Source: Xenoacremonium recifei
Lineage: Eukaryota > Ascomycota > Sordariomycetes > Hypocreales > Nectriaceae
DNA length: 64,000 nucleotides
Assembly: GCA_012184525.1 (NCBI GenBank)
Contig: WOFQ01000006.1
Coordinates: 682,001-746,000, forward strand
Direction of reading: 5' to 3'
Shown here: piece by piece, positions 27,101 to 38,318 of the stretch
Layout of the letters: every line of letters begins with the position of its first letter
Position numbering within the stretch: the first letter of the stretch is position 1
Notes under the pieces: generated by a model
Seen by the model: the letters and a program-made list of their open reading frames with translations, nothing else
What the model was told of the DNA's origin: nothing
The model's database searches: none
Program-made: the position numbers and the translations under genes

Positions 27101-28003
27101 CTCATCGGAATACACGGTCTAGAATCCCCAACCGATGACTTAAGAAAGCCTGCAGGGTAATCTTCTAGGTAGTACTTACAAGTCATCCATACCCATTTGC
27201 ATGTGACCATGATATTTCAGACAGATGCAAACATGGGGCTTCTTCCACGTATTTCGGTGTCCCTTGGAAAGTCCCGAAAATCTCACCTTATACTATACGG
27301 AGTAGGTGTTGGTGGCCTAAGGGCTGGTGCAGCTGACTGCGATGCCGAATCCTCCAGGCTCCTTCTTACACCGCCCAGCTAATTCAATACCCGCTCACTT
27401 TGAAGGAGACTAGTCACGAGTCATTCTAGTAGTTAACGTGAAGGGAAAAAAGAATTGGCAACGAAGGAAAGCATCGAGGGATCCGGAGTCGTCAGACCAG
27501 CAAGGTAATGTCATGATCATTACAATCCCCAGCCCCCGAAAGGCCTTCCGCCAAAGAAAACTAGCCACGTACTTCAATTCGCCATGATAACGGGTGAACG
27601 GATTGATACCATACTTGGTGTGGACAACGAGTCATGGTGTGATTTGGCCTTCAACCTTCAAAGGTATAGGGTAGTCGAGAAGATGGAAAGGAGACAAGCA
27701 CGGAGGTTGGGTTGATGGAAGTAGATCGATATACTCTACAAGCCAAGCAATTTGTGACGAGAATAGCTGGGAATCGTATGGGGGGCTAATATGTGCCGAA
27801 TTACTTAACTTGTTGTCTTGAAACTGGGCATTGGTATCCGGCGGTGTGGGAATACCCCTACTTGAGTAAGCACTGATCAACTCACCGTATCTTTAAGCCA
27901 GGTATCTTCTCTGATTGTATACCGTATTATTTCGAGGACTTTTGAAACGCCTTTCCTACTTCCAAAGTCCTGTATCTATGTGAGAGAAATCTAGCTCTAG
28001 CCC
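21142..28003. other. 6.9 kb gene-poor region
   Basis: No gene is supportable. The part near 21200-21800 is the upstream region of the Est1-type gene. An F-box-like relic starts at 22473. The interval 23760-25875 is unusually rich in the word TTGCC/GGCAA. Open frames on both strands between 23.4 and 24.8 kb and between 26.6 and 27.2 kb overlap one another and lack domains. No complete transposon or terminal repeat was seen. Confidence 0.55.
22473..22626 (+). pseudogene. Possible F-box protein relic
   Basis: From the ATG at 22473 the frame reads as a short leader and an F-box-like start (IDNLPEIL). It then hits a TAA and continues in the same frame with a leucine-rich stretch resembling the second half of an F-box (SSSLIALLAVRVLSR). 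No intact frame follows. The homology is short and judged by eye, so this is tentative. Confidence 0.25.
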
Positions 28004-29575
28004 TTAGGACAAAATCTCATAGCTTTCCGCCTCCTTCAACTTCTTGTCAATACGTGCAACCGTCTCTTCGCCGTACACCTCCTCTACCGTCTTTTGCCCC
28101 TTGAACACCTCGTTCTCATGTCTGGTAGCTTCCTCCTTCGTCATGCAGACCAGATTTCCTAACCGCACCATAGCACACTTCTGAGTGTCCTCCCCTTCGC
28201 CGATGACCGAAACGCTGACCTCCTGCGGCCGACGCCAACGAACGAGAACCAGCTTTGTTGGAATGCCCGTAATCGCGCTCCGGCCACGGTACAGGTCATC
28301 CACCAGAAAGCCTACATCGCCAGTCGTCAATGGCAACTTGAGGCCGATAGCGTCAGTGCCGAATAGGCGCGCCAGCCGATACTCGGAGCCCTGAAGATAG
28401 TTGAGGATTCCGTCATACATACGCTCACGGCCCTTTGCCGGAAGGTATTCGTGAGGGTAACCAGTGATGCTTAGGATCACATGGTTGGCTACAGTGAGGC
28501 CAAAAATGGCGGGCATTGTGCCCAAAACTGGAAGAATCCTGACTCTGAAGTTGGGCATGGCAGCAAGATCGCCAACAGACCCCTTTTGGAACTCCTCTTC
28601 TGGAAGCGGTAGCAGCTCAGCCTTTCCTTCGCCGGTTTTCTCAGTCGAGAAGACCGTGGCAATACCGCTAGTGATGCCCTTGAGCTTCAATTTCCGTCGG
28701 GTTGCGCGTGATAGCCCATCGTCTGTGGTGTGCGAAATATCACCAACTACTATTCTTGTAGGGTCGCTTTTACACCCAGCCCCCATTGAGCTAATCACAG
28801 GTAGGTTGTTGTCGTAGCAGTACTTGAGCAAGTCGACCTTGGTATCGATGTTATCAATTGCGTCGACGACGAAATCTGGTTTCCGCCCGTCTTCCTTCCA
28901 GGGGCCCAGTAGCCTCCTTGCCGAGCTGGCATCGAACTGCTCCCCTCGGAGATCGAACTTAACCCAGGGGGCAATGGCGATTAATCGTCTCTGGAGGCAC
29001 TGGACCTTGGGCGTTCCAACATCTGCCAAAGTGGCGACGGCATGTCGGTTCAGTGAACTGAGGGTGACCTGGTCAAAGTCGATGAGTCTAATCTTTGAAA
29101 CTCCCGAACGAGCCAGAGATGCGGTGCAGTGCGAACCAACACCGCCGCATCCTACGACTATCACAAAAGAATTCCGTAGCTTCCCCAAGCCTTCGGGCGT
29201 GAGGAAGACGCGATTGCGGGCGAGTTGCTCGAGAATCAGCTCTTCATCGAAATCGCCAGCCTGAGCTCGTCGAGCCAGGGCCTCGTTCCTAATGTCTTCT
29301 GGGTCACGAGGGGGTCCTGAGGCACCTCCGAAGCTGTTAAGCTACACCATTGTGATTAGCAAGTTTAGAATTGAATCGTGAATGCAACTTACTCTCTGGA
29401 GGTTGGGGTCTTCTTCCGGGGACGGGATGGACCTCTTCAGGTCATGCACCCGTTCCTCGCGTTCCAGGGCCTGCCAGCCAAGGATGAGAGAAGCTACTGT
29501 GGCGCCAGAGAAAGTCGCCGCAGCAAAGAGCTGGAATCGAGGATTGGAAAGGGTATCGGAGAGGAAAGAAGTCAT
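28004..29575 (-). CDS. tRNA threonylcarbamoyladenosine dehydratase (Tcd1/Tcd2 family)
   Basis: Two exons, 29575-29393 and 29341-28004, with a 51-nt intron (GTAAGT...GTAG) encode 506 residues. This E1-like enzyme uses ATP to convert t6A at position 37 of ANN-decoding tRNAs to the cyclic ct6A form. The nucleotide-binding loop GCGGVGS lies at about residues 125-131. An acidic LIDFDQV strand, an Asn-Arg-His (LNRH) motif and a VVDAIDNIDTK segment follow in the usual ThiF/MoeB order. The N terminus (about residues 14-37) is a hydrophobic segment, matching the mitochondrial outer-membrane anchor of the yeast enzymes. The first exon carries only this anchor. The gene is divergent from the Mgr3-like gene over about 355 bases. 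Whether it is closer to Tcd1 or Tcd2 cannot be decided by eye. Confidence 0.92.
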
Positions 29576-29930
29576 TATTGCATTATCAGAAGATCAAAAG
29601 ACAAGGAGTTTTGGGTGTAGTATACGCCTAATACAGTAATAGAAAAAAGTTAGCCGCCATGAGGTGCATAACTGGTCTGAGATCTCTGCGGAGCCTTGAA
29701 AATTCATGGTTTCTGCCGGTCGTCTTAGTCAGCGGGCCAGCTGCTCAAACCAATGGCTGCGGGCCTAAATCGGTGGTGACGATGGCCTCCATCATTCCAC
29801 CGCTGAAATTCGACGATGCGTCTGCCAGCGACGGTCTGCCTCAGCAACGTCCCGGCATGATCCCATTGAGCCGCACCGCTGCCAACAGAAATCGAATCGA
29901 CCAAAGGCCACGCCTCTGACCTTCGGCGCC
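29576..29930. promoter_or_regulatory. Shared divergent promoter of tcd and the Mgr3-like gene
   Basis: This 355-base gap separates two divergent start codons (29575 minus, 29931 plus), so it must hold both promoters. No clear TATA box is visible. That fits two constitutive genes encoding mitochondrial membrane proteins. Confidence 0.6.
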
Positions 29931-31580
29931 ATGCGTCCCCGGCTGGTCGTCCGCCGGGCCCGAGTCGTGCCGCGGCAGCAGTATCTTCGATTCCCATGCC
30001 TCCGGACCTTCACCTACCACAGCCAGCTCACCACGAAATCCCGCCCGAACCTGCCCTTCCTCGCCGTCCCGATCACGAACCGAGCCGCTGCTCGCTACTT
30101 CACCACCGAGCGAAAACAATGGCTCAAGCACGAGGCCAAGCTGGCGGTGCGATATACCCTCAGCTTCTGGGGAATCGTCGCCTGCGTGGGTGTAATCGCC
30201 TGGTTCCTCAACGAGGAGCGCATGGAACGAGAGTTTCCCACGCCGCATGAGTGGCGCTTCATGACGCGCAAGATCCTCCGCGATGCCAACAATGGCAAGG
30301 ACCCCAAGAACGGAGAATTCAACTGGGCCATGGTCTACGAGCTCGCCCGTGGTTGCGTACTTCGTCTCGAGGATCCCAAACTGGATGGCAAGGACGTTGT
30401 CAAGCTGTCTGACCATATCGATCCGGAAGCTGAGATCCCTGGCGAATTCGTTGCCTGCGACCTCACAGCGACAAGCGAGGAGTTCAGGAGGGGATATTTT
30501 GAAGCAATCATGCTGGCAGCTAAGGCTGCTGAGCACACAGACGGATACGTTCGCGACGTAACGAGAAACATCGTCTCGCCGCCCGAGTTCGTCATCGGAC
30601 CCTCGAACCCACGACCGACGCCTATCCCAGCAGGCCAACCTCATGCGCCGCGCGAAGAAGACTGCGAACTGGCATATGCGGGCGCTGACAGCTACTACAT
30701 GAAGATCCTGGCCACCAAGGGCTTCACCCCGCGGCAGAAGCTGGAGGCCGCGCTGGAGTATGCGAGCTTCATGGAGTTCAAGGGCCGCAAGGAAGGCCCC
30801 GAAGCGCTGTACAATCTCGCCCTTGCCGAAGCCACCCAGGGGATGGACATGTCAAACCCGCCCTACAATCCCAAGACCTACGTCCTGAACGAAAAGGCCG
30901 GCCCGCCATCCCGCAACCTCCTCGACACCATCACCGCCATAGCCACATACCGCGCCCGCAGCGGCGACATCTCCGCCGCCCTCCCGATCTACCTCTCTCT
31001 CCTCAAAGCCCGACGCTTCCTCCCCAACGACCCGCCCGTCGCGCCTCGCACCCCAAAACCCTCTCGCTCCCTCTCCGAACGCCTCACCGACCTCGTCGCC
31101 CCGCCACCTTACCCCCCTCCCCCCCCCTCGGGCACCGAGTCGCCCTGGCGCAGCCCCCTCGAGCGCTGCGAGGAGGCCGCGCTGAGCCTCTACATCGGCG
31201 AGATCCTGTACGCCTCGGCATCGTGCGACGACGGGCTTTCGTGGACGCGCGACACCGTCGACATCGCCGAGGCGCAGCTGCGCAACCTGGGCAGCACCAC
31301 CAACGACGACCGGGCGGCCAAGCGCACGTGTCGCGAGTGCCTGGCTTCAGGGCTGGATAATTGGGGGCGCATGGTGGTGAAGCTGGCGAAGGAGGAGGAG
31401 GAGCGCAAGCAGAACGCTTCCAAGGCGAATGTCTTCTCGTTCTGGAGTGGCTCGCAGGCAAACGAGGGACGGTGGGCGGCCGAAGATGCGGTGGTGAAGG
31501 AGAGGGTGCGCCGAACGAGGGAATTGATGGAGGAGGTGACGCCGGCTAGCGCTGGGGTTATGTCACTCTTCAAGGCTTGA
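29931..31580 (+). CDS. Mitochondrial inner-membrane TPR protein, Mgr3-like
   Basis: A single exon encodes 549 residues. The first 60 residues are rich in Arg, Ser and aromatic residues with almost no acids, a typical mitochondrial presequence. One membrane span follows at about 74-92. A soluble region then has helix pairs consistent with degenerate TPR repeats (about 225-320, including the ADSYYMKILATKGFTPRQKL region), a Pro-rich loop (about 365-400) and a charged C terminus. This plan matches yeast Mgr3, an adaptor of the i-AAA protease. Similarity to Mgr3 is inferred from architecture rather than proven motif by motif. Third codon positions are strongly C/G-biased from about 30900 to 31300. 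The gene converges on the Arb2-domain gene across 209 bases. Confidence 0.7.
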   Translation: MRPRLVVRRARVVPRQQYLRFPCLRTFTYHSQLTTKSRPNLPFLAVPITNRAAARYFTTERKQWLKHEAKLAVRYTLSFWGIVACVGVIAWFLNEERMEREFPTPHEWRFMTRKILRDANNGKDPKNGEFNWAMVYELARGCVLRLEDPKLDGKDVVKLSDHIDPEAEIPGEFVACDLTATSEEFRRGYFEAIMLAAKAAEHTDGYVRDVTRNIVSPPEFVIGPSNPRPTPIPAGQPHAPREEDCELAYAGADSYYMKILATKGFTPRQKLEAALEYASFMEFKGRKEGPEALYNLALAEATQGMDMSNPPYNPKTYVLNEKAGPPSRNLLDTITAIATYRARSGDISAALPIYLSLLKARRFLPNDPPVAPRTPKPSRSLSERLTDLVAPPPYPPPPPSGTESPWRSPLERCEEAALSLYIGEILYASASCDDGLSWTRDTVDIAEAQLRNLGSTTNDDRAAKRTCRECLASGLDNWGRMVVKLAKEEEERKQNASKANVFSFWSGSQANEGRWAAEDAVVKERVRRTRELMEEVTPASAGVMSLFKA

Positions 31581-31789
31581 GTTGATTTGCTCTGCATGGG
31601 AGAAGGGATTTGTATAAGTTTGAGTGGAGTTGAAAGGGATATATCCGTATATGTATCATTGGTCACGGTCATCACTAAGAGATTGCGTCTTCATGTGTAT
31701 TGCAGTTTGGCTATCTACCGTAATAGCAACGATGTGTCAACGAGCCGAACGACTTTGTCCTTCTGTGATGGTCTATATCAATCGCCTTT

Positions 31790-33299
31790 TCACACACACC
31801 AGTCGTTCCAGTCACCATCCCCTGCCTTTGACGAGGAAACATCAGGCACGCCGTCTTCATCATCTTCATCGTCCGAGCCGGGCGCCGTGCCCGTCTTCAT
31901 GAAATGTTCCCAGCGCCTCGCCTCCTTGACTTGCTTCATGACGCTCTCCATATCCGCAACCGACATCTGCGGCCTCTCCTCCGCAGGAATGTCCTCCCAG
32001 TCGGTCACAGGGACTTCCTCGGGCGGGGGCCGGTCGACAACGACGATGGGTTGATTGTAGAAGCCCGGGGTCAGGGCCACTTCGTGGAGGTAGGCAAGAA
32101 TCGGGTCGATAGCTTTGACGAAGATCATCTCGGTGTACCAAGGCTCACCAGCAGAAAAGCAGGGCGTACCAAGTGCATCGATGCTGTAAGCGGCGTTGCC
32201 GGTCGTTGAGGCGAGGGGTGTGTTCAGGGGTTCATCGGAGCGCAGAAAGCTACAGGTACGCTGTATGTTGTAAGCATGGGATCTGGCGGAGTGCTACTCA
32301 TGCGAGATACTTGCCTTCTCTAGGAACTCTTTGAAGGCTTCGTTGGTGAACTTGTCTGCGGTGTACATACCACCGAGCAAGACCATGGCACTCAGCCGCT
32401 TTCCCCAGATCTCCCAGTTCTTCTGGTCGTCGAGGAACCTCTCCACAATCTCGCAGCTCTCTCCAATAGCAATAATGTCAATCTTCGCTTCCTTGCTAAC
32501 AAGGTTTGCCAGCACAGTCTCGAACACCATCTCCAAGTGCTTTGCTGCAGACTGACTTCCGGGAATATCGTTGAGCGAAGGGATATACTTCCTTCCCGTG
32601 TGAACCAGGCTCTTCATCGGTACGTCAACGCTCGAAGCAAGAGTCAATGCCCGGCCACCCTCGGGCCACCAATACCTCTGTCCCATATTCGCCAGCACGA
32701 CACCCGGGTGCGAATCATCTTTGTCGCTGGCATGCTGAGCGTGAATGGCACGCACGACGGAGACCATGGTGCCCTTGTTCATGCCTCCAGGTCCGTTGGC
32801 TACACGTCCGGCGATTATGGCAAGATCTTGGGTTGGCTCTCCGAAGATGACGACGACACGAGTGCGGTCTCTGAGGTCTGGAGACGTGAGGATAAGGGAG
32901 TGCGGCTCTGTAGCTGGAGTACCGAGAGGAAGACGGAGCTCCTGCATGCTCTGTTCACCTTGAAGACGTTCGATGGCGATTAATTCCAACGCTTCTACAA
33001 AAAGCCGGAGTCAGCACCTGTCGTGGTCACTGTCGAGACAAGAAACATATCACACACTATTGAAATGGAATCGCTGACGATCGTTGATGCGCGTGTTCTT
33101 GTTGAGGAAGTATTTGAAGTAACACTCGGGATTCTGGATGTTTCGAACCTCATCGATATCGTTGATGAAGTACCTGCGAGTCTGAGTGAGCTGAACGTGT
33201 GCATGCCTTTCGAGGATATCAACAGACGTACCCAAGACTGGTCAGGTCTGCCGGGAACTTGGCGTCTTTGGGAAGACTGGACCACGTACGACGAAACAT
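31790..33299 (-). CDS. Arb2-domain protein
   Basis: Four exons, 33299-33232, 33173-33058, 32994-32315 and 32260-31790, encode 444 residues. The introns are 58 nt (GTACGT), 63 nt (GTGTGT) and 54 nt with a GC donor (AG|GCAAGT...CAG). The N terminus (about residues 1-60) has the conserved Arb2 block: a LPKDAKFPADL segment, YFINDIDEVR and an NPECYFKYFLNKN stretch. The alpha/beta-hydrolase-like core follows, with a VIFGEP strand, a Gly-rich turn and an IDIIAIGESCE strand. The C-terminal part has the FSAGEPWYTEM block and an acidic, Trp-ended tail. Arb2 in fission yeast belongs to an Argonaute chaperone complex in heterochromatin formation. The domain also occurs at the C terminus of Hda1-type deacetylases. 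Standalone fungal copies are largely uncharacterised, so the role here is only inferred. Confidence 0.85.
32261..32314 (-). other. Non-canonical GC-AG intron in the Arb2 gene
   Basis: On the minus strand exon 3 ends GAG AAG and is followed by GCAAGT. The acceptor is CATACAG, followed by CGT ACC. Joining in phase 0 restores the Arb2 frame through the FSAGEPWYTE block. The nearby GT donor (GTATCT, four bases downstream) leads to stops with the available acceptors. AG|GCAAGT is the known consensus for GC-AG introns. Confidence 0.8.
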
Positions 33300-33827
33300 C
33301 TTGATCGAAACAAAAAATGTCACAATTCAGGATGCTCGATGCCTCACCAAGCAAGAGACGGCGAGAACTGAAGCGAACTGGTATTGGGGATGATCGAGAA
33401 GAGAGCAGAAACGAAGCCGGCTCAGCGATGCAAAGGCAGGCTCTGTGAAGAAGGAAGGAACGCTACGGCTGCACCTTCCGTGAAAGAGCGAGGAAAAAGG
33501 TGAACACAGACGTGGCGGGATTGTAGCAAACAATCTCGGAGACTTGCTTGTTTGCTACAAGCCTCCTGATTTGCTGGTCTGGAGCGGAAAGCAAACATTC
33601 ACAATCGGCTGGCGACCGGCTTCCAGGGGTCAAATTCGGAGTGATAGAAGTTTATGTCATAGCAGCGTCAGAAAGCATCCCAAAAACACCTGGAGTAGAG
33701 ATATGACCATATATCGGAATGGCCTTTAACGCCCTACCTATACCAACGCCAGTCCCGTGTGCATCGCCAACCTGTTTCTGACCCAAACACCTTTCCAAAT
33801 TCAAACGACCACCAACAACTAATTCCT
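33300..33827. promoter_or_regulatory. Promoter of the Arb2 gene and 3' flank of ATG29
   Basis: This 528-base gap lies upstream of the Arb2-domain start and downstream of the ATG29 stop; both genes are on the minus strand. I see no additional gene in it. Confidence 0.5.
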
Positions 33828-35344
33828 CTACTGGTTGGAACTGGGAGTGTAGCGACTTCGGAAAGCCTGGCTGATGCTGAAGCGGCTTCCCGCCCCACGA
33901 TTCATATGACTTGCCAGGGCCTCCTCAAGAGCCGATTGAGTGACAGAAGCATCTGCGCCACCCCCCCATCATCAGCGAACGTCCTGTCTTCAGAGACGTG
34001 GGGCAACGTACCATCGAGGTCGCTAAAGCTACTTCCCATGCTTGGAGTTCCGTCGCTCTCGTCCCGAGAGTAACCCTTGCTTCCACCTCCTGGACTCCGG
34101 CCTGGGCTCCGACCGTCCAGCTCCGCCACACGACGAGGCGACAGTGGCCCTTGAGGACGCGACTCCCGCGACTTTCCTGGCTTTGAGACCATCGCCGCAG
34201 AGCTTGCCGACGAGTCGGAGCCTTGTGAACGATTCATGTCCTTGCTGAGACCCTTGGGAAAGCGTCTTGCTGATGAGCGATTGCTTCCACGTAAAGTTGA
34301 GCCGAGGTCGTGCGCTGACGTTTGCTCGGTCGCCTTGTACGGTTGAAAGGCAGGCTCTGATTCATCATCTTCGTCATCATCATATGCCGTCCCATTGTCT
34401 TGTTGTTGGTATCGAGGAGGTCGACGGATGATGCGGGATTGCACCGGGAGGGAGTCATCGTCAGAGGAGTTCGTTGAACTTGACTCGGCTGGGCCAGGAG
34501 AGGAGGGGCTCCGATCATGATCTGGGGAGAGTACTGGTCGATCTTCTTTCTCTGGCGACTTGGCGGGAGTGGTTGAGATTGGCAACGATGACAAGCGCCT
34601 TCGAGTGTCGGTCGTGCGCACCGGAGCAATTCGGCTTGAGCCTGGTCTTGGCGAAGCTGTTCCGCTCGCAAGGTCTCTGAGAACCGTGGTGTTTGTTGAA
34701 GACTTGCGCGACACGGCAGGCCTTAGAGATGTGTTCAAAGGTGTACCAGTGCCGCTAGCGATATCGGATCGAGGCATTGGTGAGTCTTTGCGGACGGACA
34801 ATGACGACGGCGCCCGCTGATGGCCTTGGCCGGTTGAGTCGATGCCTGGGATGGGCGACGGCGCCGTCGAGCCTCGTGCAGCGGCCGTCGCTTTTCGGAC
34901 CTGAGCGCGGACTTGTGATGCATGTCGTTCCGTAAGATAATCGACTTGTTTGAAGAGGAAATCGACGGGGACGTTGAAGCGATCGGCGCTGAAGCGGAAA
35001 GGTCAGTTCAAGACGGAGCATCGATCGGGGGCAGAGGATCGGCACATACACTTCGTTCCCTGTGTTGTGTTAGTTGAGACGGTCATGAGATGTCATGAAC
35101 ACGAACTGGATGACGAGACTCACAATCAATTTGTGTCTTGGCAGCTCCCGAGAGGATCTTCCAAAGCTCTTCGTCTTTGCTTGGATCCCAGTTGACCTGG
35201 AGGGAAGACGAATGGTCAGCGCCGACCTGCGGATCAAGAGTGCACCACAGTTTCAAGAAGCTTGGAACTCACCGGCGGAGGATCGATAAAGTCTCCTCGG
35301 GCCATAGGAACCCGCACGAAGACGGTGTATGTAGGTTCGGCCAT
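33828..35344 (-). CDS. ATG29: Autophagy-related protein 29
   Basis: Five exons, 35344-35273, 35196-35124, 35059-35050, 34988-34012 and 33952-33828, encode 418 residues. Exon 3 is only 10 nt. The folded N-terminal domain (about residues 1-95) carries the Atg29 hallmarks: a YTVFVRVP strand, the WDPSKDEELWKILS helix, NEVADRFNVP and the FLFKQVDYLTERH helix. A long Ser/Pro-rich disordered tail follows, with a conserved PQGPLSPRRVAELDGRSPGRSP stretch. The C-terminal exon encodes a helix beginning VTQSALEEAL. Atg29 acts in the cytosol with Atg17 and Atg31 as the scaffold that recruits autophagy proteins to the phagophore assembly site. The intron set is supported by frame, CTAAC or CTGAC branch sites and family motifs across each junction. 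It is divergent from the asparaginase gene. Confidence 0.93.
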
Positions 35345-36405
35345 TCTGCGTCGATGGCCTCCCGAGGAAAATGATCGCATCGAGGATGGATGAGGAAGAG
35401 GAGAAGAAGAAGAGGCAGAAGAGGCGTAGGCAAGAGGCTGTACCTGCAGAGTCCGGGGTTTGACTTATCGATAAGCTGCCGTTCTAGCGCATGACGCAGG
35501 CCTGGGATGGTTCGCTGATCTACCACGGGTAAGGTACGGAGCAGTTTATGCAAAACGCAGCGGGGACTGCTCTCGTTGTCCAATCCGTTGGTAGTGGATG
35601 GAGTGATGAAGAAAGCTCAAGATGAGGAAAAGAAAAGTGCAGGTCGAGATTCCGATGCTCCTGGTGGCTGTTGGGGCTTTTCGGTGCCTGTCCAACACGT
35701 GACTGAGGTGCAGCCACCTGGCGGGGCAAGCATCGTGAAGGTTTGGGACGCGAGGTTCATGAGAAGCCAAGTAGCACGCCACACAACAAATGCATGAGAG
35801 ATATGGCATGATAGTTTGCTAACCGATGATGAACTGAGGAGTTGGTCAAGACTGTTCATTGTCTTCTCGGTTGTCCTGCTTCTTAGGTTGGCAAGCCGGC
35901 ATTGTCACTGTCCAGAGTTACCCACAGTGACCCCCAGAGGATGGAGAAGTAACGTGAGAACGTTGCGACAGTCGGGTGCCTGCTATCCTCGTTCGTGAAT
36001 ATCTGTAGATGATTACGTACTATTAAAGAATGGACGTGGTTTTAGGTTGCCTACTTTCGTACCCTTGTTCACTCTTCATCGGTTTTCACCCCTCCAGATT
36101 GTGCTTAGCATGGCTAACCGCTAATAAGCTGTGTGGTTAGCGACGTCCTCTGAACGCTTAGTTGTGGGAAGGGTAAAGTATCAAAATCTCACGAGCTCAA
36201 AAAGGGCCCAAACGCTGTGATTGAATTGAAAAGTTGCGTATCTAGTTGATGTTGTAGACCTTTCCCCAGAATGCCTAGAGTTTCTAAAGGGAGGGATCTG
36301 GTGGTATCATATGGCGGGGTAATCGAGCTCAGTCCCAGCATGCCGTTATCTTCTTAACCAAACACGCGATCTGCGACGAACCCCCCAAAAATCCTATAGA
36401 GCGCA
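35345..36405. promoter_or_regulatory. Divergent promoter region of ATG29 and the asparaginase gene
   Basis: About 1.06 kb separates two divergent start codons. The ATG29-proximal side is pyrimidine-rich on its coding strand (complement of 35385-35440), as expected of a fungal leader. No open frame here has support. Confidence 0.55.
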
Positions 36406-37808
36406 ATGGACTACAAGGTACAATGTGCAGAGAGTCCAAAGTTCAAGCCCCGGCTCGTCATACACGGCGGTGCTGGCAATATCCAACGTGCAGGCTTTCC
36501 GCCAGAAAAGTATCGGGCCTATCGCGAGGCCCTGCTCTCCATTGTCAGTCCCCTTGCCCCATCTCCCTTCCAAGTCTATCGTATTCACAATCATTGCAGA
36601 TAAATGAGGCGAATGAGTACATGACCACAACTTCCGAGAAGTCTTCACTCAAGCTCCCTTCCGCCCTTGACGTCGCAACCTTTGCCGTCACCCTTCTCGA
36701 GAACAACCCGCTCTTCAACAGCAGCTATGGTGCTGTCTTCACCCGTGATGGAATCAACGAACTTGAAGCTTCCGTCATGGTCTCTCGCGGCTACAAGAAG
36801 CGCGGTGTAGGAGTCATGGGCCTGCGTCGCGTGAAGCATCCAATTCTGCTAGCGAAGAAAATGCTCGAGCATGGAGAAGACGATCTTGAACCTCAAAGCT
36901 TGTCCGTTGGCGATACTACTCCCGACGTCCCATCCGCCCAGGGACATACCCAGCTCTGGGGACCAACAGCAGAGAAGCTGGCGCAACAATACGGACTGGA
37001 ACTCGTTGATCCAAGTTACTTCTTCACTCAACAGCGGTGGGACGAGCATATTCGGGCCTTAGAGAGAGAAAAGAGCGGGAAGGGCTCTGCGAACTGGAGC
37101 GCGCAGGAGTTCCTCCCACAAGGAACTGTTGGCGCTGTTGCGCTGGATGAGAACGGGGTCATTTGCGTTGCTACCAGCACAGGCGGCATGACGAATAAGT
37201 TGACCGGTCGAGTTGGCGATACTCCGACTATCGGGTCTGGATTCTGGGCTGAAGAATGGGTTGAGGATGGTGATCCTACCCAAGAAAATCTCCGGACGAG
37301 CCTCAGAGGAGCGGTTCAAAGTCCAGGTCCAGCCGTGCTTCTTTCCGACTCACTTCGAGGGGTTCTCACCGACTGTCTTCCAACACCCTTCGTTTATTCA
37401 CCACTGAACCGCTCAGATCTGACAGGACATATTACAACCACGAGGTCAATAGCAGGATCTGGAACGGGTAATGGCGACTCATTCCTTCGTACAAATGCGC
37501 TTCGAACTGTTGCTGCTATGGCAAGATGGAAGCCTGAGTCAGGTGCTCAGGCTGTCTCGCATGTCGCCGGCCCAGGTGGGCAACTTCAGCTAAGTGCAGG
37601 CGATAGATGGCAACGCACAGGTGAGGGCGAGGGCGGTATTATCGGTATAGAAAGTGTTGTCAAACGCGACTCTTTCGGCGCTGTTCTAGAGACTCGGTCT
37701 GAGATTCTGATGGATTATAATTGCGGCGGCATGTTTCGCGCCTGGATTGACGAGGATGGCAAGGCGTTGATGAGTATTTGGTCGAACGGTTCTCCAGATG
37801 ACCTGTAA
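36406..37808 (+). CDS. L-asparaginase / isoaspartyl peptidase, Ntn-hydrolase type
   Basis: Two exons, 36406-36543 and 36600-37808, with a 56-nt intron (GTCAGT...TTGCAG) encode 448 residues. The N terminus has the family start LVIHGGAGNI. The autocleavage and catalytic site is GTVGAVALD, with Thr222 as the predicted N-terminal nucleophile after self-processing. A TSTGGMTNKLTGRVGDTP substrate-binding segment and a GNGDSFLR motif follow. These define the plant-type/type-2 asparaginase (threonine hydrolase) family, which hydrolyses Asn or isoaspartyl dipeptides. A longer spacer lies between the N-terminal segment and the Thr site than in bacterial enzymes (about residues 120-200), as is usual in fungal members. 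No signal peptide is visible, so it is probably cytosolic. Taspase-like activity cannot be excluded. Confidence 0.9.
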
Positions 37809-38318
37809 TAGACGAAAACGCAGTTATATAGATGGGGAAATGTCAATTCATCATTTAAACTGTTCCCGGAAGTGCAAGCAGAACCCCAGCCATATGTCCC
37901 AATGCGCTGAAGCTTCCGACCCAACCGTGGGAATTCCCTTAGCATGCTCTTCTCAAAATCGTACACTCCGCTTGCGGCAAAAGTCCCAAGTATCTGCGAA
38001 CCCTTACGCATAGAAGTATTGCAACACCATCGCCTAGCCGGAAACCACCCTGCCTCCTGGATTCTCTTGTGTGTCTATAGTACATTGAACGCCGGTCCGA
38101 TGCGAAGGGCAAAATTAAACGTCAGCCGTGTTTTTGTGTGTGAATATGCGCGCACGCATATGTGTGGTCGTGGTAAATACAATCGAATCCTCGAGCGCCT
38201 CGTTTGAGGGGAAAGATTCGGTAGGGATAAAAAAGTTGAGAGGGGGGTTGTCGGGGAGGGTGTATTGTCGTTCGCCGTCTTCGTCTTCGTTGTTCTCGAG
38301 GGAGCGTGTCATTTCCTT
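37809..38318. other. Convergent intergenic region between asparaginase and TIM17
   Basis: This 510-base gap lies between two stop codons facing each other and must hold both 3' untranslated regions. No open frame in it has support. Confidence 0.55.

Noticed and set aside
26651..27210. Possible hydrophobic membrane-protein exons on the minus strand
   Set aside because: Two frames show hydrophobic patches, but I could not join them with valid splice sites into a family I recognise.
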